Below, piece after piece: positions 18,066 through 26,158 of a DNA stretch of 64,000 bases; position 1 is the first letter of the stretch, and each line of letters begins with the position of its first letter. Below the pieces are notes generated by a model. The model was not told the DNA's origin. It was given only the letters and a program-made list of their open reading frames with translations, and did not search any database. The translations under genes and the position numbers were made by a program. The stretch is from Mastigocoleus sp. MO_188.B34 (GTDB lineage Bacteria > Cyanobacteriota > Cyanobacteriia > Cyanobacteriales > Nostocaceae): NCBI RefSeq assembly GCF_030065675.1, contig NZ_JASJDK010000008.1, positions 24,402 through 88,401 of the forward strand, written 5' to 3'.

Positions 18066-18974
18066 TTACGGAATCGGAACCGATCGCAACAAACGCTCCA
18101 TAACACTTCTAGTGCTGCGCCCGTTATTTGGTATGAGACGATGACACAGAACGTAGGGAGCAAGATATTTGACATCATCGGGAATAGCGTGATCGCGATC
18201 GCATAAAAAAGCTAAGGCTTGGGTCGCTTTTTGTAAAGCAACAGTACCGCGAGGACTAATACCAAGGGTAATTTCCTCGTCATATCTGGTAGTTCTGACC
18301 AGGTCGAGAATATATTGCTGTAATATTGTTTCAACTTTGACTTGGGCACATATTCGACGTAACTCCTGTACTTCTTCTGGAGTAATGCAAGGTTGTAAAT
18401 TATTGACGTTGAATTCACCTTGAAGATTTTGCAGCATTTGTAATTCTTCTGCTGCTGAAGGATAACCCAAACTTAATGAAATCATAAATCTGTCCATTTG
18501 GGCTTCTGGTAGAGGAAAAGTTCCTTGATATTCAACTGGGTTTTGTGTTGCGATGACAAAGAAAGGTTGGGAAACTGCACGAGAAACCCCATCGACTGTT
18601 ACCTGATGTTCTTCCATAACCTCTAGCAAAGCTGACTGAGTACGAGGTGTAGCGCGGTTAATTTCATCAGCAAGCAAGACATTAGCAAATACCGGTCCAT
18701 GGAGAAAATTAAATTCTCCACTTTTAGGATTCCAAATGTTGGTACCGGTAATATCAGTCGGTAATAAATCTGGGGTACATTGCAAGCGCTGAAATTTACC
18801 ATCAATAGAACGCGCTAAAGATTTCGCCAGCAATGTTTTGCCCACTCCAGGAACGTCTTCTAATAAAGCATGACCGCCAGAAAGCAAAGCTACTAGTATT
18901 AAGCGAATAGCATCATTCTTGCCAACAATAGTCAAAGCTAAATTTTGTTTGAGGGCGTCAATTTTTTCTCTCAT
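18066..18974 (-). CDS. MoxR-family AAA+ ATPase
   Basis: A MoxR-type AAA+ ATPase, a chaperone-like class that often activates metalloenzymes or complexes with von Willebrand-domain partners. Walker A (PGVGKTLLAKSL, about residues 42-53), Walker B (LLADEINRATPRTQSALLE, about 100-118), sensor 1 (ATQNPVEYQG) and arginine-finger regions are present, and 302 residues is normal. I chose ATG 18972-18974 (MREKIDALK), where family similarity starts, over an upstream in-frame start at 19007. The usual partners (DUF58 and VWA proteins) are not nearby, so its client is unknown. Confidence 0.88.
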   Translation of the reverse strand: MREKIDALKQNLALTIVGKNDAIRLILVALLSGGHALLEDVPGVGKTLLAKSLARSIDGKFQRLQCTPDLLPTDITGTNIWNPKSGEFNFLHGPVFANVLLADEINRATPRTQSALLEVMEEHQVTVDGVSRAVSQPFFVIATQNPVEYQGTFPLPEAQMDRFMISLSLGYPSAAEELQMLQNLQGEFNVNNLQPCITPEEVQELRRICAQVKVETILQQYILDLVRTTRYDEEITLGISPRGTVALQKATQALAFLCDRDHAIPDDVKYLAPYVLCHRLIPNNGRSTRSVMERLLRSVPIP

Positions 18975-19038
18975 GCAGTAATGGCGATTAGGGATTAAGG
19001 ATAGCACTGCGTGTCCCCGCCTGTGCTAACACACCGCT

Positions 19039-19065
19039 AGAGCCTGCGGCGTCGGCGGAGCCTCT
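19039..19065. repeat. 27-base hairpin repeat, minus orientation
   Basis: AGAGCCTGCGGCGTCGGCGG... is the reverse complement, with one base difference, of the unit at 10597-10623 and is related to 462-488 and 13150-13180. These four copies define a dispersed hairpin repeat in this window. Confidence 0.8.
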
Positions 19066-19165
19066 GGCGATTAGGAATTAGAGATTAAGGATGTAAGGAT
19101 TTAAGGTTCTTACTTTCCCAGTCGCCAGTCCCCTATCGCCAATCCCTAGTATTCCCACTCAAACC

Positions 19166-20257
19166 TCACAACTCACTACCAAAGAAAATTTTTGCGTTGA
19201 TGCAGTCTTGTTTTATTTGATTTTTTAGAGCTTCAAGACCGGAAAATTTTTGTTCGGGACGTAAAAACTTCTCCATTCTGACTTTTAGTGTTCGCTCATA
19301 AAGATCGCCAGCCCAATCAAATAAATGTACTTCTACAGATAGATTTGCACCATTTACAGTTGGACGACTACCAATATTCATTACGCCCAAGCAATGATAT
19401 TCGTACTTGTTTGATACGTCATTCAGAATGGAAACGCGGACAGCATAAACTCCTTTACGCGGCAAAAATTTATCTTTAGGTATTTGCAGGTTAGCGGTAG
19501 GGAAACCAATCGTTCTACCTATTTGCTCACCGGTAACAACTTTACCAATTAGGGCGTAAGAACGACCCAGCAGTTCATTAGCTTTTTCCATATTCCCTGT
19601 TGCTAATATTTCTCGAATAAGGGAAGTACTTATACGTTCTTCCTTACCCGAGTTATCTATTTGAGTACTTCCCTGGGTTTCCAGAGAAATAATATTGACA
19701 GGAATGTTATACCTTGCAGCAATGAACTGTAAGTCTTGGGCTGTACCCCGACGCCGGGAACCAAAACGAAAATCCTCGCCCACGCTGATGCGAGCAGCCT
19801 GTAATTGTTCCACTAAAATCCTTTCTACAAAATCTTCAGGACTCAAAGCACACAAAATTTTGTCAAAAGGTAACATCACTAACTGCTCCACACCCAGCGA
19901 TCGCAGTTGTTCAATTTTTTCCTCCATTGGGGTTAACCAAGCTCTAGGTTTACCCGTAAAATATTCTTGGGGATGGGGATTAAATGTTACTACTGTAGAA
20001 TAAGTATGAGAAGAAGGAAGGCTTGAATTAGCAGTGAAAGTGCTTTCACCATAAATGTTACTAATTTCCTTTTTCCCTCCACTCTGCCATTCTCCCCTTA
20101 TTTCGTTCTGGGAAGTCGGTAATATTGGCTCTATCACCCGTTTATGACCGCGATGAACGCCGTCAAATTTGCCAAGGGCAAGGCATGTTGGTGTTAGCGC
20201 CAATTCAGTTGAAGAAGTAACCCACACAGAACACCCATTTTGAGACAAATTTAGCAC
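19166..20257 (-). CDS. ribF: Bifunctional riboflavin kinase/FAD synthetase RibF
   Basis: RibF makes FMN and FAD from riboflavin and ATP. The N-terminal adenylyltransferase half has GKFDGVHRGH (29-38), VVTFNPHP (89-96) and ISTSLIRE; the C-terminal kinase half has GEQIGRTIGFPTANL. The enzyme is complete at 363 residues. A 35-40 residue polar insert (about 48-86) separates the FDGVHRGH loop from the VVTF strand; comparable low-complexity inserts occur in other cyanobacteria. The GTG at 20255-20257 gives the longest product, and GTG at 20227 (VWVTSS) is an alternative. It is the only gene of its transcription unit. Confidence 0.93.
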   Translation of the reverse strand: MLNLSQNGCSVWVTSSTELALTPTCLALGKFDGVHRGHKRVIEPILPTSQNEIRGEWQSGGKKEISNIYGESTFTANSSLPSSHTYSTVVTFNPHPQEYFTGKPRAWLTPMEEKIEQLRSLGVEQLVMLPFDKILCALSPEDFVERILVEQLQAARISVGEDFRFGSRRRGTAQDLQFIAARYNIPVNIISLETQGSTQIDNSGKEERISTSLIREILATGNMEKANELLGRSYALIGKVVTGEQIGRTIGFPTANLQIPKDKFLPRKGVYAVRVSILNDVSNKYEYHCLGVMNIGSRPTVNGANLSVEVHLFDWAGDLYERTLKVRMEKFLRPEQKFSGLEALKNQIKQDCINAKIFFGSEL

Positions 20258-20674
20258 GTGGATACAAAGATTTTAGATTTGTTCGAGAACTATTTAGAAG
20301 CTTCTAGAGTGAAAACTTCCTTTCACTTTAGTATTTGCTCTTCCAAGTAACCCTTTTACTGGATCCAAACAAAAAAGGGTAAATTAGTTAAAAAATTCAT
20401 GACAGAACTGACCAACTTCTTGGGTTGGATAAACTCTTTGGTTGGATATTTGTATTTCTGTTTGAATTAGCGCCCATAGATTTGTTTTGGATTAGTTTTT
20501 CAGTTATTGAAGGAGTTAATGTTAAAGCCCTCAATCACCAATCTAATCTAAAATTTCTAATATCTCCGAATGCAAATTCTACTATTTTTGACTTACTAAC
20601 AGGAAATTTTTTTTGATAAAGGGGTTAATAACAGACTGCGAAACAGAACATAGATAACTAAAGATATTAGTTGT
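20258..20674. other. Spacer, nothing recognised
   Basis: AT-rich spacer between ribF and the MBL-fold gene. A 63-codon plus-strand frame (20425-20616) and a 23-codon one (20399-20470) have no ribosome-binding site or family match and are not called. Confidence 0.5.
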
Positions 20675-21529
20675 TTAGGATACATGGACTTGAAGTTCCA
20701 TACCTTCTTTCGCCATTATTGCTCCAGAAAATTTTTCTTTTGCCTCTTCTCCAACTTTATCTAGAAAATCATCGTCATGAGCCGGGTCATGATGGAAAAT
20801 GACCAATTGTTTCACATTCGCAGCTTGTGCAACTTTGACTGCTTCTTGCCAAGTGGAATGTCCCCAGCCAATTTTAGGGGAATTTTTACAGTAATATTCT
20901 TCGTCGGTGTAAGTGGAGTCATAAATAAGGATATCGGCATCACGTGCCAACCACAAAACATTTTTATCTAAATGGTCGGGGAAATGTTCGGTATCGGTAA
21001 TATAAACTGCTGTACCACCCTTCCAACTAACTCGATATCCAACAGCTTCCCCTGGATGGTTAAGTGGTGCTGTTTCTACTGTCACATCATCTATTTTAAT
21101 TTCTTCTCCAGCTTTAATATCCCGAAAATATAAATTCGCCTGCATAATCTGCAAGGGTACTGGAAAATTGGGATGAAGCATTTGATCGTTAAGGCGCTGC
21201 TCTATTGTTGAACCATCAGGTGCGATCGCGCCATATATATGAAAAGTATTTCCTTTAACAAAACCTGGAGTAAAAAAGGGGAATCCCTGCATGTGATCCC
21301 AATGGGAATGGGTAAAGAAAATATGAGCTTCTGCAGGCATTTCAGATAGTAATGACTTCCCCAAAACATGTAGTCCCGTACCACAATCAAATACCAAGCG
21401 TTTTCCTCCAACTCGCATTTCAACGCAAGAGGTATTACCGCCATAACGGACAGTGTGTGGACCTGGACATGGTATGCTGCCGCGAACGCCCCAAAAATGT
21501 ACAATAAATTGATTTTCAATTCTAGACAT
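20675..21529 (-). CDS. MBL-fold metallo-hydrolase
   Basis: The 284-residue protein opens with FWGVRGSIPCPGPHTVRYGG, then the metal-binding THSHWDH (residues 73-79; H74, H76, D78, H79), with later ligands in LNHPGEAVGY and YITDTEH and in the final FHHDPAHDDDFLD. This is the phosphodiesterase/RNase Z-like branch of the metallo-beta-lactamase superfamily; many cyanobacterial members sit next to cyclic-nucleotide signalling genes, but none is here. It binds two metals and is cytoplasmic. The substrate, perhaps a cyclic nucleotide or a nucleic acid phosphodiester, is not determined by sequence. Confidence 0.88.
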   Translation of the reverse strand: MSRIENQFIVHFWGVRGSIPCPGPHTVRYGGNTSCVEMRVGGKRLVFDCGTGLHVLGKSLLSEMPAEAHIFFTHSHWDHMQGFPFFTPGFVKGNTFHIYGAIAPDGSTIEQRLNDQMLHPNFPVPLQIMQANLYFRDIKAGEEIKIDDVTVETAPLNHPGEAVGYRVSWKGGTAVYITDTEHFPDHLDKNVLWLARDADILIYDSTYTDEEYYCKNSPKIGWGHSTWQEAVKVAQAANVKQLVIFHHDPAHDDDFLDKVGEEAKEKFSGAIMAKEGMELQVHVS

Positions 21530-21818
21530 AAGTATTGCTTGCCGTGCAAAGCAAGCGATAAATACAAAATTGTTACTTTTTATGTGTTAAGTTGATGGTG
21601 TCCAGTTGCAAGTGAGATAAGAAAGCGTTGGTTGGTAATCCAAATTTCTTAATTCATGCATTATTCATGCATTTTTTGCTAAAAACATTTTTAGGACTCC
21701 GAAACATACAAATTTTCTTCTGTAGTTAGGGTTAAGAAATATTTTTTTCATTGGATCTAATTTATAACTTAAATTTTGCCTCAATGCATTTAACGTAATC
21801 TTCACTAACAAAAAAGAT

Positions 21819-22622
21819 TTAAAATATACTCGAAAATATATTATTTTTAAGCAGTTTATCTAAACCGCTCCCGTATGTGAGATTGTATTGCAAAGGGGTA
21901 ATACTAATATATTTTTTAGCAATTACATGAACATCTACTGGTGCAGTCTTCGGCAGTCCTAAACTTTCTGGTGGTTCCAAATCCTCTTGGACTTCGCCTG
22001 TTAGCCAGTAATAATTTTTTCCTCTGGGATCTACTCGACGCTCAAAAACATCGATATAGCGTCTTATTCCTTGGCGGGTAAAGATAACTCCAGCTATTTC
22101 TTCGGTTGGAATTGGGGGAATATTAATGTTGAGTAACATTAGTTCTGATAAAGGTTTTTCTCCTAATTGACCGACTAATTTTTTAGCAAAATCAGCCGCA
22201 GGCTGAAACTCAGCACAAGTATAACTAGCAAGACTAAACGCCAAGCTAGGAATTCCTTCAATTACCCCTTCCATCGCTGCAGAAACTGTACCAGAATAAA
22301 GAACTTCTGTCCCAACATTTGCTCCTTGATTAATGCCGGAAAGTACTAAATCTGGCGGAGAATCTAGCAAAGCCCACAATGCCAATTTAACGCAATCAGA
22401 GGGGGTTCCATCACAAGTCCAAGCACGAACACTGGGATGGAATACTGATTCAATGATTTCGGCACGAATTGGTTGATGTAGAGTTAGTCCGTGTCCTGTT
22501 GCCGAACGCTCTCTATCGGGGCAGACAACCGTAACATCATGACCGGCTTCGGCTAAAGTATTTGCTAAAGCACGAATACCTAGAGCATAAACTCCATCAT
22601 CGTTACTAATTAATAGTTTCAT
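21819..22622 (-). CDS. surE: 5'/3'-nucleotidase SurE
   Basis: SurE dephosphorylates nucleoside monophosphates and short polyphosphates and is linked to stationary-phase survival. The N-terminal metal site ISNDDG (residues 5-10, with D8 and D9), the [17 protein letters not shown] loop and [19 protein letters not shown] are all present. Length 267 is normal. A few extra residues at the C-terminus ([10 protein letters not shown]) follow the usual end. The gene is divergent from pheS across 388 bases. Confidence 0.94.
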   Translation of the reverse strand: MKLLISNDDGVYALGIRALANTLAEAGHDVTVVCPDRERSATGHGLTLHQPIRAEIIESVFHPSVRAWTCDGTPSDCVKLALWALLDSPPDLVLSGINQGANVGTEVLYSGTVSAAMEGVIEGIPSLAFSLASYTCAEFQPAADFAKKLVGQLGEKPLSELMLLNINIPPIPTEEIAGVIFTRQGIRRYIDVFERRVDPRGKNYYWLTGEVQEDLEPPESLGLPKTAPVDVHVIAKKYISITPLQYNLTYGSGLDKLLKNNIFSSIF

Positions 22623-23010
22623 TTTTAAATGGTTATAAATTGATATTTGATGTTCGTTAGCTAAGAGTTATTGTCAGTTGTTATTGCTTATCCTCACAAG
22701 TGCCTATCTAAAAAAATATATTTTGGAAATATATTTTGGCGATTAGGGTTAGCATAGCGCGAAGCTTTAGCCAAGCGATGCGATGCGTAAGCACAGACAT
22801 GTGAGTGTTTACAGCGTCGTATGGGGATTGGCAACTAGAAAGATAAATTATATTGGTTCCCAAACCGTAATTAAAATAGGTGGCATCTGTTCCATTATTT
22901 TTGATACGGATTAGGTATATTACTAATGTGACCTTGTTGGTAGATCATTAATTTTGGACTAAAAGTTCGAAAGTAATAATTATTAATTAATTTGTATTGA
23001 AGTTGAACCC
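22623..23010. other. surE/pheS divergent intergenic region
   Basis: Must contain promoters for surE (minus) and pheS (plus). A short GC-rich repeat fragment of the GTTAGCATAGCGCGAAGC type lies at about 22747-22795. No other gene or RNA is seen. Confidence 0.5.
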
Positions 23011-24012
23011 ATGACGAATCAGCCCAGCAGCTTAGAGGCTCAATTATTAACACTGCGACAAGAAGGAGAAAGTGCGATCGCAGCCAGTGACAATCTCGAA
23101 CGCCTAGAGGAACTACGGGTCAGCTACCTGGGTAAAAAAGGACAGCTGGGTTTACTGTTGCGGACAATGGGTAAATTAAGTGCTGAGGAAAGACCGAAAG
23201 TTGGGGCAGTTGCCAATACAGTAAAAGAAGCGATCCAAGCAGCCTTAGAAAAGCAACGTGAATCTTTAGAAGCAGCAAAAATTCAAGCACAATTGGAAGC
23301 TGAGACTATAGATGTTACCATGCCGGGAATTTATCGTCCCCAAGGTCGGATTCATCCCCTCAATGGCATAATTGATCGAGCGCTAGATATTTTTGTTGGT
23401 TTGGGTTATACAGTAGCTTCTGGACCAGAGATGGAAACAGATTACTACAATTTTGAAGCACTTAATACACCGCCAGACCATCCCGCCCGCGATATGCAAG
23501 ATACGTTTTATCTTCCGGACGGGAATTTACTGCGAACCCATACTTCATCGGTACAAATCAGGTTTATGGAATCTGAGGAACCACCGATTCGTATCATTGC
23601 TCCTGGGCGAGTTTATCGTCGTGATAACGTAGATGCTACCCATGCGGCAGTATTTCATCAACTGGAACTTTTGGCTGTAGATGAAGGGCTAACATTTACC
23701 GATCTCAAAGGCACGATCAAAGAGTTTTTACAACAAATGTTTGGCGAATTACCTATTCGCTTCCGTGCAAGCTATTTTCCATTCACCGAACCTTCAGCCG
23801 AAGTTGATTTGCAGTGGAACGGACGCTGGCTAGAAGTAATGGGTTGTGGAATGGTCGATCCAAATGTACTTAAAGCCGTAGGTTACGATCCGGAAATTTA
23901 CACTGGCTTTGCAGCAGGATTTGGTGTAGAACGCTTTGCCATGGTACTACACCAACTAGATGATATTCGTCGCGTTTATACCAGCGACTTACGGTTTTTA
24001 AGGCAGTTTTAG
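23011..24012 (+). CDS. pheS: Phenylalanyl-tRNA synthetase alpha subunit
   Basis: PheS forms the catalytic part of the alpha2-beta2 enzyme charging tRNA-Phe. The N-terminal coiled coil (about 1-90), the motif 2 region [13 protein letters not shown] (about 212-224) with downstream [10 protein letters not shown], and motif 3 [13 protein letters not shown] near residue 310 are present, and 333 residues is normal for bacteria. pheT is not in the window; cyanobacteria usually keep the two genes apart. The stop codon overlaps a long hairpin shared with the convergent recQ gene. Confidence 0.96.
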   Translation: MTNQPSSLEAQLLTLRQEGESAIAASDNLERLEELRVSYLGKKGQLGLLLRTMGKLSAEERPKVGAVANTVKEAIQAALEKQRESLEAAKIQAQLEAETIDVTMPGIYRPQGRIHPLNGIIDRALDIFVGLGYTVASGPEMETDYYNFEALNTPPDHPARDMQDTFYLPDGNLLRTHTSSVQIRFMESEEPPIRIIAPGRVYRRDNVDATHAAVFHQLELLAVDEGLTFTDLKGTIKEFLQQMFGELPIRFRASYFPFTEPSAEVDLQWNGRWLEVMGCGMVDPNVLKAVGYDPEIYTGFAAGFGVERFAMVLHQLDDIRRVYTSDLRFLRQF

Positions 24013-24049
24013 GGATTGGGGATAGCACTGCGTGCTATCCCCAATCCCT
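24011..24049. terminator. 18-bp perfect hairpin spanning both stop codons of pheS and recQ
   Basis: Arms 24011-24028 and 24032-24049 are perfectly complementary with a 3-base loop (TGC). The pheS stop (24010-24012) and the recQ stop (24048-24050) both lie in the stem, and the whole 35-base intergenic gap is inside it. A bidirectional terminator is likely, although neither side has a long T-tract, so it could equally be an RNA-stabilising 3' hairpin. Part of the sequence (GGATAGCACTGCGTG) recurs near 18999-19013. Confidence 0.65.
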
Positions 24050-25505
24050 ACCTCCGACAATTATCACAATGTCCGCAGCGTAAATTTTGTGCTTGCTCCT
24101 TAAAGCCAAAAGCATTTAGCAAGAATTTCCAGCGACATTGCTTTGTCATCAAATATTGATTAGTTTGCTTGACTGCAGTTAATTGGGTAGACAAGCCAGA
24201 AGAATTACACTTTTTTATACGATATTTAAATGGGTCGAGCCACTCTAACTTACCCATGCTGTGCATTAGTGATAGCACTACTTCACCCTCGGTAAATTTC
24301 TCAGCAACAGTATTTACTTCTCCCATAACTGGTATTTTTTTAATCAATTTCTGAGCAGATAATAATTGCGATCGCATTTTTTCGGTAAAAAACTTTTGTC
24401 TTTGTTTGTCCTCCGGATCTAGCCATCCTGTGGGTTCACTAATTAAAGTTAATGCTCGAGCAGGTTTCCCATCTCTACCCGCTCTTCCTATTTCTTGCAC
24501 GTATTCGGAAAGCAATAATGGTGCATGGTAATGAGCAACCCAACGCACATCAGGTTTATTTATACCCATACCAAAAGCAGAAGTACAGACAACAAAAGGT
24601 ATTGTCCCATTCAACCATTTTGCTTCAATATTGCGACGTTCCTCTGCATCTAGTCCACCATGGTAGCTAGCGGTTATGTAACCTTTATTTTGCAGCCACG
24701 TGGATAATTCTTCGCTGTCTCGCCTTGTACGGACATAAACTAAGCCCGCTTGTTGAGATTTTCCTCTAACAAATCCTTTAATAAAACTTAATAATTGTTG
24801 TTGTCTGGATCGTGGAGTCCAAGCAATGGAAATTTTGGGATGAAGGTTAGGGCGATAGGGATTGAGGCGATAAATTTGTGGTTGTTGTAATTGTAAAACT
24901 TGTTGGATAACTTTTTGTGCTTCCAAGTCGGCTGTTGCTGTAAATGCCGCTAAACTTATCTTTGTTCCTGGTGGTTTTGATTTTTGTAATGTTTTTCGCA
25001 CTGCTCCCAAACGACGGTAAGCGGGACGAAAAGTATCTCCCCACTGTACAAGACAATGGGCTTCATCCAAAATTAAAGCGTTAATTTTTAATTGGGGATG
25101 ACACAGTTTTTCCCATACCTGAGGACTAAGTAAAGTCTCCGGAGATAAATACAGTAATCTCAAACTTTGTTGTTCTAATGCTTGCAAAGTTTTTCGTCTT
25201 TGCCAAGGGGGTAATTCACTGTGTAAAAGAGCTGCTGGTAATTTTTTCTGTTGTAGTTCAGCCACTTGGTTTTCCATTAAAGCAACCAATGGCGAAACAA
25301 CTAAAGTTAACCCTGTTTGTAATAATGCTGGAAGTTGGAAACAAATTGATTTTCCCCCACCTGTAGGCATTATAATTAATGCATCTTTATGGGCTAATAA
25401 ATTATTAATAATTTCACCTTGGGGAAAGCGGAAATCTTCATAACCCCAAATACTTTTAAAGCTTGCACGAATTTGACACCAAGATGGGATTTCAAGTTGA
25501 TTCAT
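24048..25505 (-). CDS. recQ: RecQ-family ATP-dependent DNA helicase
   Basis: A 3'-5' superfamily 2 helicase: MPTGGGKSICFQLP (46-59), DEAHCLVQWG, YHGGLDAEERR, and the motif VI region EIGRAGRDGKPA. A zinc-binding subdomain is formed by C457, C477, C480 and C483 at the very end. At 485 residues it lacks the winged-helix and HRDC domains of E. coli RecQ (about 610 residues). Short RecQ forms of this size are common in cyanobacteria, so it is probably functional and not truncated. It is convergent with pheS. Confidence 0.88.
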   Translation of the reverse strand: MNQLEIPSWCQIRASFKSIWGYEDFRFPQGEIINNLLAHKDALIIMPTGGGKSICFQLPALLQTGLTLVVSPLVALMENQVAELQQKKLPAALLHSELPPWQRRKTLQALEQQSLRLLYLSPETLLSPQVWEKLCHPQLKINALILDEAHCLVQWGDTFRPAYRRLGAVRKTLQKSKPPGTKISLAAFTATADLEAQKVIQQVLQLQQPQIYRLNPYRPNLHPKISIAWTPRSRQQQLLSFIKGFVRGKSQQAGLVYVRTRRDSEELSTWLQNKGYITASYHGGLDAEERRNIEAKWLNGTIPFVVCTSAFGMGINKPDVRWVAHYHAPLLLSEYVQEIGRAGRDGKPARALTLISEPTGWLDPEDKQRQKFFTEKMRSQLLSAQKLIKKIPVMGEVNTVAEKFTEGEVVLSLMHSMGKLEWLDPFKYRIKKCNSSGLSTQLTAVKQTNQYLMTKQCRWKFLLNAFGFKEQAQNLRCGHCDNCRR

Positions 25506-26137
25506 AACTTATATGGGTTGGTAGATACACCCCTCTCATTGCACCTTTTTATTTGACGAGACTTAAAATATAGCGTTACTTTTCATAGCTATGGTTCAGT
25601 GATTTCATCCATATTATCCAATGTTTTTCTACAGAGACTAGTATGTAATTCTATGTATATAATTACATACTGATTATATAATTTTATATATATAAAAAGT
25701 GGTTAATAATATTTTTTTGATTGGCATTATTGAGAAGTATTTTATTTATTCAAATACTTCTATTAGAAAATAAAATTAAATACTATATAGATTATGCTTT
25801 ATTTAAAATTCAAAATATAAATAATATGTTTTTTTAAATTTATTGAATTAGCATTATATCTGTTTATTTTTCTATTTAAAATAGAAAATCATCTACTATT
25901 GATAATAATGAAATTTTATGATTCAGCATCGATTATGATATTTTTTTTTAAAAAACTAATGTTTTCAAATGCTTTCAAAATGTCTAGAAAAATATTCTAA
26001 AAATCTATCTAAAATTATTTATATTTGGGCGTTTATCAAGAAAAATATAAATCTGAACCCTGACTTTATAACCCCGCAAATTCTATGGTTCGCAATAACC
26101 AGGTCAATAAGCAGATTACAATGTATTCAGTTTTCCC
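25506..26137. other. Very AT-rich spacer upstream of the HEAT-NACHT gene
   Basis: About 630 bases with many A and T runs and no coding pattern. A 60-codon plus-strand frame at 25969-26151 has no family match and overlaps the next gene's start region. The promoter of the HEAT-NACHT gene should lie at its right end. Confidence 0.55.
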
Positions 26138-26158
26138 ATGACTGGAGTTAACAATTTC

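Noticed and set aside
20425..20616. 63-codon hydrophobic frame between ribF and the MBL gene
   Set aside because: Hydrophobic character comes from T-rich DNA; no start signal or recognised family.
24048..25505. Truncated recQ pseudogene
   Set aside because: All helicase motifs and the zinc site are present and the short form is common in cyanobacteria.
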